The notes under the pieces were generated by a model. That model was not told the origin of the DNA. It saw only the letters and a program-made list of their open reading frames with translations, and made no database searches. DNA of 64,000 bases from Burkholderia pyrrocinia (lineage in GTDB: Bacteria; Pseudomonadota; Gammaproteobacteria; Burkholderiales; Burkholderiaceae), in assembly GCF_018417535.1 (NCBI RefSeq), contig NZ_CP070978.1, forward strand, positions 992,001 to 1,056,000, in the 5' to 3' direction. Below, one piece after another: positions 1 to 7,140 of this stretch. Within the stretch, counting starts at the first letter, position 1, and each line of letters begins with the position of its first letter. A program made the position numbers and the translations under genes.

Positions 1-630
1 CAGTGCCTTGAGTTCGACCTGCACCTCGCCGCGCAGCTTGCGGTCGAGCGCGCCGAGCGGCTCGTCGAGCAGTACGAGATCGGGATCGAACACCAGCGCG
101 CGCGCGATCGCGACGCGCTGCTGCTGGCCGCCGGACAACTGGCGCGGCAAACGGCTCGCGAGATGGCCGAGCCGCACCAGATCGAGCGCGGCCTTCACGC
201 GCTTCACCGCGTCGGGCCCCTTCTGCTTGCGCACCATCAGCGGATACGCGACGTTCTGCTCGACCGTCATGTGCGGAAACAGCGCATAACCCTGGAACAC
301 CATCCCGAAATTGCGCTTCTCGGGCGGCAACGCGACGATGCTGCGGCCGCCGACGCGCAGGTCGCCGGTGCTCGGGTGCTCGAACCCCGCGACGATCGTC
401 AGCAGCGTCGTCTTGCCGGAACCCGACGGCCCGAGGATCGTCAGGAATTCGCCGTGCGGAATGTCGAGCGTCGTTTCCCGCAGCGCATGCACGCTGCCGT
501 AGCGCTTCGACACGCGGTCGATCTGCAGGCCCGCGCCGCTCGCCGTGCGCCCCGCCGGTTCCGCACGAACCGCATGCGCACCGGGCCTGCCCTCCTCCAC
601 ACCTGCCGACGTCTCCATCACCGCGCTCAT
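1..630 (-). CDS. ABC transporter ATP-binding protein (PotA/spermidine-type), partial
   Basis: Cytoplasmic ATPase of an ABC importer; the gene runs off the left edge, so the C-terminal part (usually a TOBE domain) is not visible. After a low-complexity N-terminus of about 30 residues come Walker A (GPSGSGKTT), the Q-loop (MVFQGYALFPHMTV), the signature LSGGQQQRVAIARAL and Walker B (LVLLDEP). This order and the ALFPHMTV stretch are typical of the polyamine/iron/putrescine importer group. The ATG at 628-630 has an AGGAG element about 8 bases upstream. It diverges from the acyl-CoA operon and shares the operator at 659-676, so it probably imports that operon's substrate. The permeases and binding protein would lie to the left. 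The exact substrate cannot be read from the ATPase. Confidence 0.93.
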   Translation of the reverse strand, partial: MSAVMETSAGVEEGRPGAHAVRAEPAGRTASGAGLQIDRVSKRYGSVHALRETTLDIPHGEFLTILGPSGSGKTTLLTIVAGFEHPSTGDLRVGGRSIVALPPEKRNFGMVFQGYALFPHMTVEQNVAYPLMVRKQKGPDAVKRVKAALDLVRLGHLASRLPRQLSGGQQQRVAIARALVFDPDLVLLDEPLGALDRKLRGEVQVELKAL

Positions 631-658
631 CGTGTGTCTCCTGTCGACTCACAATTGG

Positions 659-688
659 GTTGAACGTTCATTTAACAGAACTTATACT
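659..688 (+). promoter_or_regulatory. Promoter with 18-bp operator (site 1)
   Basis: A sigma70-type promoter TTGAAC (660-665), 17-bp spacer, TATACT (683-688) precedes the acyl-CoA operon. Its -35 box lies inside the imperfect inverted repeat GTTGAACGTTCATTTAAC (659-676), of the form GTTGAA-N6-TTCAAC. The same 18-bp element sits on the -35 boxes at 6387-6404 and 6456-6473. It resembles a TetR-type operator; no such regulator is encoded nearby in this window. Confidence 0.7.
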
Positions 689-774
689 ATGCCGAAATGC
701 GGTTCGCAAGTAGCGGCGACCCTTGCCGGCTCTGACACAACACGACACCCAACACCAAGGAGACAGTGATCAGC

Positions 775-1563
775 ATGCGCATCGAGGACATCCGAATCGA
801 ACGGCACGACGGCGTCGTGACCCTTCGCCTGAACCGCCCGGCGAAGCGCAATTCGCTCGCGCGGCCGCATCTCGACTTTCTTCGCGACACGCTCGACGCG
901 CTCGCGAACGACCCGGCCGTGCGCTGCCTCGTGCTGACCGGCACGGGCAGCGCGTTCTGCGCGGGCGCGGACGTCGACGAATGGGCCGAGGCCGAGCGCA
1001 ACGGCGAACTCGACACCTACGGGTGGAGCGAGCGCGCGCACCGGTTCGTGCAAGCGCTGGCGGCCTTTCCGCGCCCCACCGTCGCGGCGCTGAACGGCTC
1101 GACGGTCGGCGCGGGCACCGACATCGGCTTCGCCTGCGACTTCCGCATCGCGAGCACGGCCGCGACGCTGCGCTGCGGCTATACGGGAATGGGCTACAGC
1201 CCCGACATGGGCGGAAGCTGGTTCCTGCCGCGTCTCGCGCGGCCCGACGTCGTGCGCCGCTTCATCTTCCTGAACGAACGCTGGAGCGCGCAGGACGCGC
1301 TCGCGGCCGGCCTCGTGTCCGAAGTCGTCGACGCCGACGCGTTCGCGCAGCACGTCGCCGCCTTCGCCGCGCGTCTCGCGCAAGGGCCGAGCGTCGCGTT
1401 CGGGCATGCCAAGGCGCTGCTCGCGCAGTCGCTCACGCACACCCTCGCCGAGCAGTTGTGCGGCGAGCTGGCAGCCTGCGTCGCTTGCGGTCACAGCGAG
1501 GATGGCAAGGAAGCACTTCGCGCGTCGGTCGAGGGGCGCGCACCTCATTTTGTCGGGAGATGA
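775..1563 (+). CDS. Enoyl-CoA hydratase/isomerase family protein
   Basis: Crotonase-fold enzyme of 262 residues acting on a 2,3-unsaturated acyl-CoA. The two oxyanion-hole segments are clear: AFCAGADVDEW near residue 65 and STVGAGTDIGFACDFRIAS near residue 110. Where classical hydratases have an acidic pair, this protein has SPDMGGSWFLPRL, closer to PaaG/CaiD-like isomerases and hydratases. An AAGGAG at 757-762 serves either GTG 766 (3-base gap) or ATG 775 (12-base gap); I chose the ATG, with real doubt. It is the first gene of an operon, 3 bp ahead of the acyl-CoA dehydrogenase. The substrate is unknown. Confidence 0.9.
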   Translation: MRIEDIRIERHDGVVTLRLNRPAKRNSLARPHLDFLRDTLDALANDPAVRCLVLTGTGSAFCAGADVDEWAEAERNGELDTYGWSERAHRFVQALAAFPRPTVAALNGSTVGAGTDIGFACDFRIASTAATLRCGYTGMGYSPDMGGSWFLPRLARPDVVRRFIFLNERWSAQDALAAGLVSEVVDADAFAQHVAAFAARLAQGPSVAFGHAKALLAQSLTHTLAEQLCGELAACVACGHSEDGKEALRASVEGRAPHFVGR

Positions 1564-1566
1564 TTC

Positions 1567-2724
1567 ATGGATTTTTCGCTGACCCATGAGCAGGAAATGC
1601 TGGTGTCGTCGCTGCGTCAGTTCGTCGAAAAGGAACTGCAGCCCCATGAATTCGCGGTCGACCGCGCGGACGACGTGCCGCCCGAACTCGCCGATTCGAT
1701 CCGCCGCAAGGCGATCGAGCTCGGCTTCTACGCGTTCAACATGCCCGAAAGCGCCGGCGGCCCGGGCCTCGACTACGTGACGCAGGCACTCGTCGAGCGC
1801 GAGCTCGGTCGCACGAGCTGGGCGCTGCACGTGTTCGTCGCGCGGCCGAGCAAGATCCTGATGGCGTGCAAGGGCGACCAGATCGAGCGCTACCTGAAAC
1901 CGGCCGTGCGCGGCGAGCGCGTGGACTGCTTCGCGCTGACCGAGCCGGGCGCCGGTTCCGACGCGATGGGCATCCGCACGCGCGCGGTGCGCGACGGCGA
2001 CGACTACGTGATCAACGGCAGCAAGCACTTCATCAGCCACGCGGATACGGCCGATTTCGTGATCCTGTTCGCCGTCACCGGCGAGGAGGAGGTGCGCGGC
2101 CAGAAGCGCAAGCGCGTGACCTGCTTCCTGATCGACAAGGACACGCCGGGGATGACCGTGCGGCGCGGCCCGCACTGCACGAGCCTGCGCGGCTACCACC
2201 AGTCGGAGATCTTCCTGACCGACTGCCGCGTCAGCACCGCGCAGATCCTCGGCGAAGAACATCGCGGCTTCGATCTCGCGAACGACTGGCTGACCGCGGG
2301 CCGCGTGATGGTCGCGGCCAACAACATCGGCCGCGCGCAGCGCGCGTTCGAGATGGCCGCCGAATGGGCGGCGACGCGCCAGCAGTTCGGCAAGCGCATC
2401 GGCGAATTCCAGGGCACGTCGTTCAAGCTCGCCGACATGCAGACCGAGATCCGCGCGGCGGAACTCGTCACGCTGTACACCGCGCAGAAGCTCGACCTGG
2501 GCACGATGACCGACGGCGACGCCGCGCTCGCGAAGCTGCTGGCGACCGAAACGCTCGGCCGCGTGACCGATCACGCGGTGCAGATCTACGGCGGCATGGG
2601 GCTGATGGACGAACTGCCGATCGAGCGCTTCTGGCGCGATGCGCGCATCGAGCGCATCTGGGAAGGCACGTCCGAGATCCAGCGGCATATCCTGTCCAAG
2701 GAAATCCTCCGACGCTACAGCTGA
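1567..2724 (+). CDS. Acyl-CoA dehydrogenase
   Basis: FAD-dependent alpha,beta-dehydrogenation of an acyl-CoA, with electrons normally passed to ETF. The 385 residues match the usual family length. N-terminal helical domain from about residue 5; FAD/substrate signature FALTEPGAGSDAMG near 120-133; C-terminal GGMGLMDELPIERFWRDAR and IWEGTSEIQR near 345-375, whose Glu is the expected catalytic base. It follows the enoyl-CoA hydratase by 3 bp and precedes the CoA ligase by 50 bp, so one transcript would activate, oxidise and hydrate the same acid. Chain length and substrate cannot be fixed from sequence. Confidence 0.95.
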   Translation: MDFSLTHEQEMLVSSLRQFVEKELQPHEFAVDRADDVPPELADSIRRKAIELGFYAFNMPESAGGPGLDYVTQALVERELGRTSWALHVFVARPSKILMACKGDQIERYLKPAVRGERVDCFALTEPGAGSDAMGIRTRAVRDGDDYVINGSKHFISHADTADFVILFAVTGEEEVRGQKRKRVTCFLIDKDTPGMTVRRGPHCTSLRGYHQSEIFLTDCRVSTAQILGEEHRGFDLANDWLTAGRVMVAANNIGRAQRAFEMAAEWAATRQQFGKRIGEFQGTSFKLADMQTEIRAAELVTLYTAQKLDLGTMTDGDAALAKLLATETLGRVTDHAVQIYGGMGLMDELPIERFWRDARIERIWEGTSEIQRHILSKEILRRYS

Positions 2725-2774
2725 CGCGAACCGCCGCGCCGGCACGTCCGGCGCGACTTCCGAAAGGACTTTTC

Positions 2775-4904
2775 ATGACCTCCTCTCCCGCAGTCAGGGA
2801 TCGCCGCGCCGCCGCCGCGGCCAACCTGCGCCGGCTGCTCAAGCCGGCCAGCATCGCGTTCGTCGGCGGACGCGGCATCGCGGGCGCCGTGCAGCGCTGT
2901 CGCGACTACGGTTATGCCGGCGACATCCGGCTCGTCAACCCGCACCATGCCGAGATCGACGGCGTGCGCTGCCATGCGAGCGTCGCCGACCTGCCCGCCG
3001 CGCCCGATGCCGTATTCGTCGCAGTGCCCGCGCGGCAGGCGATCGACGTCGTGCGCGCGCTCGCCGAACGCGGCGCGGGCGGCGCGATCGTCTACGCATC
3101 GGGTTTCTCCGAGACCGGCGCCGACGGCGCCGCGCTGCAGCAGGCGCTCGTCGACGCGGCCGGCGACATGGCCGTGCTCGGGCCGAACTGCTACGGGCTG
3201 ATCAACGGCCTGAACGGCAGCGCGCTGTGGCCTGTCGCGCACGGCGCGCCGCGCGTCGAATCGGGTGTCGCCGTGATCACGCAGAGCGGCAACCTCGCGT
3301 ACAACCTGTCGATGAGCGCACGCTCGGTGCCGTTCGCGTACCTCGCGAGCGTCGGCAACCAGGCCTCGGTCGACGTCGCGCGCCTCGTCGACGCGTTCGT
3401 CGACGATCCGCGCATCCGCGCGATCGGCGTGCATCTCGAAGGCCTGAAGGACGTGCGCGCGTTCAGCGAGGCCGCCGCACGCGCGCTCGCGCGCGGCGTG
3501 CCGATCGTCGCGCTGAAGAGCGGCACGTCGACGCTCGGCGCGCAGCTCGCGATGAGCCACACGAGTTCGCTCGCGGGCTCGGACGCGCTGTACGACGCGC
3601 TGTTCCGGCGGCTCGGCGTGATCCGCGCGAAGGATCCGGTCGGCCTCGTCGAGACGCTGAAGCTGCTCGCGATCGCCGGCGTGCCCGAGCGCCGCACGCT
3701 GGCCGCGCTCGCGACGTCCGGCGGCGACGCGGGGCTCGTGGCCGACCTCGGCGAAGCGCGCGGCATCGCGTTCCCGCCCGTCGGCGACGCGGGCCGCGAC
3801 GCGCTCGGCCACGTCCTGCCCGCCTACGCGACCATCGCGAACCCGCTCGACTTCACGACGACGCCGTGGGGCGACCCCGACAAGATGCGCGCATGCTGCG
3901 ACGCGCTGCTGGCCGATCGCCCGGGCGCGGCCGCGATGATCCTCGACTATCCGCAGGAAGCGACCGGCGAACGGCCGCTGTGCGACATCGCGGCCGACGC
4001 GTTCGCGGCGTCCGCGCGCCAGCACGGCTTGGTCGGCGCGGTCATCTCGGTGTTTCCCGACCTGACGCCGCCGGATCACGCGGCGCGCATGGCCGCAGCC
4101 GGCATCGCGCCGCTGCAGGGGCTCGCCGACGGGATCGACGCGATCGGCGCGGCCATGACCTACGGCGACACGCGCCGCCGCCTGCTCGATGCCGATGCGC
4201 TGAACGCGCTGCCCGTGTTGCGGGCCGGCCATGGCGGCGACCGCGCCGCCACGCTGCACGACGAATGGGCGAGCAAGCGGATGCTGGCCGCGCACGGGCT
4301 CGACGTGCCGCCGGCCGAATGCGTCGCACCCGCCGACGCGCCGGCCGCCGCGCAGCGGCTCGGCTTTCCGGTCTGCGTGAAGGTCGTCAGCGATCGCCTG
4401 CCGCACAAGACCGAGGCCGGTGCGGTCGCGCTGAAGCTCGCGTCGCCCGAGGCCGTCGCCGCCGCGGTCGGGCGGATGACCGAGCAAGTCGCGCGTTATG
4501 CGCCCGACGTGCGCGTCGAGCGCATCCTCGTCGAGAAGATGGCCGACGCGCCGTTGCTCGAACTGATCGTCGGCGTGAAGCGCGAGCCGAACTTCGGACT
4601 CGCGCTCGTGCTCGGCGCCGGCGGCGTGCTGGTCGAGCTGATCCGCGACACCGCGACGCTGCTGCTGCCCGTACGGGAAAGCGACGTGCGCGATGCACTG
4701 CTCGGGTTGAAGCTCGGGCCGCTGCTGACCGGCTATCGCGGGCGGCCGAAGGCCGATCTCGACGCCGTCGTCGCGAACGTGATGGCGATCGCGCGCTTCG
4801 CGCAAGCGCACGCGGATACGCTCGTCGAGCTCGACGTCAACCCGCTGCTCGCGATGGAACACGGCGCGGTGGCGGTCGATGCGCTGGTGAGACTCGACAC
4901 CTGA
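2775..4904 (+). CDS. ADP-forming acyl-CoA synthetase (CoA-binding + ATP-grasp)
   Basis: A 709-residue single-chain NDP-forming acid-CoA ligase. It has an N-terminal CoA-binding Rossmann domain (LLKPASIAFVGG near residue 22), succinyl-CoA-ligase-like domains with the conserved histidine in AMSHTSSLAGSD near 260, and a C-terminal ATP-grasp domain from about residue 490 (GFPVCVKVVSDRLPHKTEAG). The expected reaction is acid + CoA + ATP to acyl-CoA + ADP + Pi. ATG 2775 follows GAAAGGAC. As the last gene of the hydratase/dehydrogenase operon it most likely activates the substrate those two enzymes process. A strong hairpin lies just downstream. Confidence 0.92.
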   Translation: MTSSPAVRDRRAAAAANLRRLLKPASIAFVGGRGIAGAVQRCRDYGYAGDIRLVNPHHAEIDGVRCHASVADLPAAPDAVFVAVPARQAIDVVRALAERGAGGAIVYASGFSETGADGAALQQALVDAAGDMAVLGPNCYGLINGLNGSALWPVAHGAPRVESGVAVITQSGNLAYNLSMSARSVPFAYLASVGNQASVDVARLVDAFVDDPRIRAIGVHLEGLKDVRAFSEAAARALARGVPIVALKSGTSTLGAQLAMSHTSSLAGSDALYDALFRRLGVIRAKDPVGLVETLKLLAIAGVPERRTLAALATSGGDAGLVADLGEARGIAFPPVGDAGRDALGHVLPAYATIANPLDFTTTPWGDPDKMRACCDALLADRPGAAAMILDYPQEATGERPLCDIAADAFAASARQHGLVGAVISVFPDLTPPDHAARMAAAGIAPLQGLADGIDAIGAAMTYGDTRRRLLDADALNALPVLRAGHGGDRAATLHDEWASKRMLAAHGLDVPPAECVAPADAPAAAQRLGFPVCVKVVSDRLPHKTEAGAVALKLASPEAVAAAVGRMTEQVARYAPDVRVERILVEKMADAPLLELIVGVKREPNFGLALVLGAGGVLVELIRDTATLLLPVRESDVRDALLGLKLGPLLTGYRGRPKADLDAVVANVMAIARFAQAHADTLVELDVNPLLAMEHGAVAVDALVRLDT

Positions 4905-4924
4905 GACATCGGGCATGAAGCGCA

Positions 4925-4957
4925 CCGGCCCGCTCGCGCATTGCGCGGGCGGGCCGG
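4925..4957 (+). terminator. Hairpin terminator after the CoA-ligase operon
   Basis: Long GC-rich inverted repeat (CCGGCCCGCTCGCGCA at 4925-4940, its near-perfect complement at 4942-4957) 20 bp after the stop codon. There is no T-tract, so termination may need Rho or be weak. Confidence 0.55.
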
Positions 4958-4979
4958 ATGCCGCCGCGCGGCGCGGCGC

Positions 4980-5075
4980 TCAAATCACCTCCCCGGGATT
5001 CATCAGCGCGAGCGGATCGAACGCGCGCTTGCGCCGGTGTATCGCGGCGATCTCCACATCGCTGCGCGAGCAGCG
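4980..5075 (-). pseudogene. Remnant of an FAD-linked oxidase C-terminus
   Basis: Read on the minus strand, this stretch ends in HRRKRAFDPLALMNPGEVI followed by TGA at 4980-4982. That is the hallmark C-terminus of GlcD/D-lactate-dehydrogenase-type FAD-linked oxidases (the DP..LMNPG motif). Only about 30 codons remain recognisable; upstream the frame loses similarity and runs into the porin's downstream region. I infer a deletion relic of a larger dehydrogenase gene. Confidence 0.55.
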
Positions 5076-5116
5076 ACGCCGCCGCCGTTCCGGATGAATC
5101 GTGGAAAGCCGACAGG

Positions 5117-5132
5117 GCCGGCCATCGCCGGC
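5117..5132 (-). terminator. Short hairpin downstream of the porin
   Basis: GGCCGGC-N2-4-GCCGGCC inverted repeat about 20 bp after the porin stop on the minus strand. A short stem without a T-run; weak evidence. Confidence 0.35.
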
Positions 5133-5149
5133 CCATGAAGCAAAACAAC

Positions 5150-6280
5150 TCAGAAGTTATGCCGCATGCCGACGCGTGCGGCGGCCTGCGTGCGGCTCGT
5201 CGACGGCGCGAAGCTGTAGCCGATCACCGCGTCGACGCCGTTCGACGCGCGCATCCAGTCGACGGCCGCATACACGTCGGTGCGCTTCGACAGCGCGTAG
5301 TGCGCACCCAGCGCAACCTCGTGCCAGTGATGACCTTCGAACGTCGTGTACTGGTAGCCCGCGACGAGCGACAGCGGCGCGGCCGCCTGGTACAAGCCGC
5401 CCGCCTCGTACACGCGCATCGTCGACGATTGCCCGTAGCCCTTGAACGTCGTGTTGCTGAAGTCGGCGCTGAGCGTCAGCTTGCCGAGCACGTACGATGC
5501 GCCGATCCCGAAGATCGACTGCGAATTGATCGCGAACGGTGTCGAGTCGTGCAGATCGGTGACGGCGCCCGTCGCCGGATCGACGGTCGCGACCGTCTGC
5601 CCGAGCATCGTCGTCACGCCCATCTGCGCGTACGGATCGAGCGCCGCGAGCCCGCGCGGCGAATTGAGCCGCGTATAGTTGCCGCCCGCCGAGAAATCGC
5701 CGTGCGTGTAGGTCGCGCCGACGCTCCACGCGCTGCCGTCGTGGAAACTGCCCGCGTCGTTGCTGAACGAATACATGCCGCCGACCACGAGCCCGTGGAA
5801 GCTGTTGCTGACGAACTTCACCGCGTTCTGCAGGCGGTCGCCGCTCTGGCGGTCGAAATCGCCGAGATGCACGCCATAGCCGCTGCCGAACGCGCTGACG
5901 TTGAACGCCGCCGTGAAGTCGTACGCGAAGTCGTACTGGTTGCCGAACGTCAGCGTGCCCCAGTCGTTGCCGAGCCCCACGTAGGCCTGGCGCCCGAACA
6001 TCGCGCCGCCCTGGTTCAGCTTGCCCGTGCCGAGCCGGAAGCCGTTCTCGAGCTTGAACACGGCCTTGTTGCCGCCGCCGAGATCCTCGGTGCCCATCAG
6101 GCCGACGCGGTTGCCGTACGACACGCCGTCGTCGAACAGGTACGCATGCGCGCCGCCCGCATTGTTCACATAGGTGATGCCGCCGTCGATGATCCCGTAC
6201 AGCGAGACGCTGCTCTGCGCGTGCGCATAGCCGTGGACCATCACCGACATCATGCCGGCCAGCAGGAAGCGTTTCTTCAT
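5150..6280 (-). CDS. Gram-negative porin (OmpC/OpcP-like, Burkholderia type)
   Basis: Outer-membrane beta-barrel porin of 376 residues. It starts with a signal peptide (MKKRFLLAGMMSVMVHGYAHA, cleavage before QSSVSLYG), the classic start of the mature Burkholderia porin. Many aromatic/glycine strands follow, with YGNRVGLMGTEDLGGGNKAVF near residues 55-75, and it ends in RVGMRHNF with the terminal Phe needed for barrel assembly. In-frame codons continue upstream, but ATG 6278-6280 has GGAG 8 bases away and a proper signal peptide. Its promoter carries operator site 2, which ties it to the adjacent uptake and acyl-CoA genes as the likely outer-membrane entry route. Confidence 0.95.
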   Translation of the reverse strand: MKKRFLLAGMMSVMVHGYAHAQSSVSLYGIIDGGITYVNNAGGAHAYLFDDGVSYGNRVGLMGTEDLGGGNKAVFKLENGFRLGTGKLNQGGAMFGRQAYVGLGNDWGTLTFGNQYDFAYDFTAAFNVSAFGSGYGVHLGDFDRQSGDRLQNAVKFVSNSFHGLVVGGMYSFSNDAGSFHDGSAWSVGATYTHGDFSAGGNYTRLNSPRGLAALDPYAQMGVTTMLGQTVATVDPATGAVTDLHDSTPFAINSQSIFGIGASYVLGKLTLSADFSNTTFKGYGQSSTMRVYEAGGLYQAAAPLSLVAGYQYTTFEGHHWHEVALGAHYALSKRTDVYAAVDWMRASNGVDAVIGYSFAPSTSRTQAAARVGMRHNF

Positions 6281-6374
6281 TTCCGGTGTCTCCAGTTTCC
6301 GCGCGACGCGGATCGATTGTCGTTGTTCGAGAAAGACCGCTCGCCTGCTTCGCTTCGGCATCGCGGCGCTGGCG

Positions 6375-6404
6375 AGTATAGGTTTCGTTGAATGAATGTT
6401 CAAT
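6375..6404 (-). promoter_or_regulatory. Porin promoter with operator site 2
   Basis: On the minus strand TTGAAC (6398-6403), a 17-bp spacer and TATACT (6375-6380) form a promoter identical in both boxes to site 1. The -35 lies in the operator ATTGAACATTCATTCAAC (6387-6404). The transcript would start about 90 bp upstream of the porin ATG. Confidence 0.7.
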
Positions 6405-6455
6405 CGATTGATGGTGCAACCGGCACCGGTGTTTACACGCATCGGCAACTTCTTT

Positions 6456-6485
6456 ATTGAAAAAACGTTCAACCCGTAATAACAT
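6456..6485 (+). promoter_or_regulatory. Thioesterase/aldehyde dehydrogenase promoter with operator site 3
   Basis: TTGAAA (6457-6462), 17 bp, TAACAT (6480-6485), with the -35 embedded in ATTGAAAAAACGTTCAAC (6456-6473). Same RTTGAA-N6-TTCAAC form as sites 1 and 2 and same position relative to the -35. It lies 69 bp from site 2, so one regulator could control both divergent units. Confidence 0.65.
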
Positions 6486-6543
6486 CGACCGTCAGCCCCG
6501 CGGACGACGTGCGGGCCCGTTCCGAACCTCGGGAGTGCACCGG

Positions 6544-7122
6544 ATGACGAACCACCTCAGCCCCGCCGCCGAGCCGCGCCTGCGCTCGGCCTACGAAGGA
6601 CAGAAGTCGCGCCCGTACGACCCGCGCGCGCCGATCGCGACGCCGCTCGAACTGCACCGCTGCACCGTGCAGCCCGAATGGGTCGACTACAACGGCCACA
6701 TGAGCGAATCGTGCTACCTGCTCGTGTTCGGCGACAGCAGCGACGCGTTCTTCCGCTACTTCGGCATCGACGACGACTATCGCGAAGCCGGCTGCTCGAT
6801 CTATTCGGCGGAGACGCACATCCGTCACCTGCGCGAAGCGATGCTCGGCGAACCGCTCAGGCTCACGCTGCGGCTGCTCGATGCGGACGACCGGCGCCTG
6901 CACGTGTTCCATTCGATGCATCACGCGACAACCGGCGCGCAGCTCGCGACCGGCGAACAGTTGCTGACGCACGTCGACATGCGCACGAAGCGCTCGACGC
7001 CGTTTCCCGCCACGATGCGCCGGCATCTCGACGCGATTCACGCCGAACATGCGCGCGCGCCGCGCGAACCTCACACGGGCCGCGCGATCGCGATCCGCCG
7101 CCCCGCCCCCGCTTCACGCTGA
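6544..7122 (+). CDS. Hotdog-fold acyl-CoA thioesterase (carnitine-operon type)
   Basis: A 192-residue 4-hydroxybenzoyl-CoA-thioesterase-like protein. The catalytic-helix region reads WVDYNGHMSESCYLLVFGDS near residues 44-63, followed by ETHIRHLREAMLGEPL. This pattern recalls thioesterases paired with or fused to carnitine 3-dehydrogenase (betainyl-CoA thioesterase); that is family knowledge recalled from memory, not a search result. ATG 6544 gives a plausible start before the fold. It lies 18 bp ahead of the aldehyde dehydrogenase and shares its operator-bearing promoter. A role in releasing a CoA-bound intermediate of the neighbouring pathway is inferred. Confidence 0.8.
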   Translation: MTNHLSPAAEPRLRSAYEGQKSRPYDPRAPIATPLELHRCTVQPEWVDYNGHMSESCYLLVFGDSSDAFFRYFGIDDDYREAGCSIYSAETHIRHLREAMLGEPLRLTLRLLDADDRRLHVFHSMHHATTGAQLATGEQLLTHVDMRTKRSTPFPATMRRHLDAIHAEHARAPREPHTGRAIAIRRPAPASR

Positions 7123-7140
7123 ACCACGACGGAGCCTTCC

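Noticed and set aside
1866..4918. Very long overlapping open frames across the acyl-CoA operon
   Set aside because: Arg/Ala/Pro-rich shadows of GC-rich genes; the real genes have full domain signatures in other frames.
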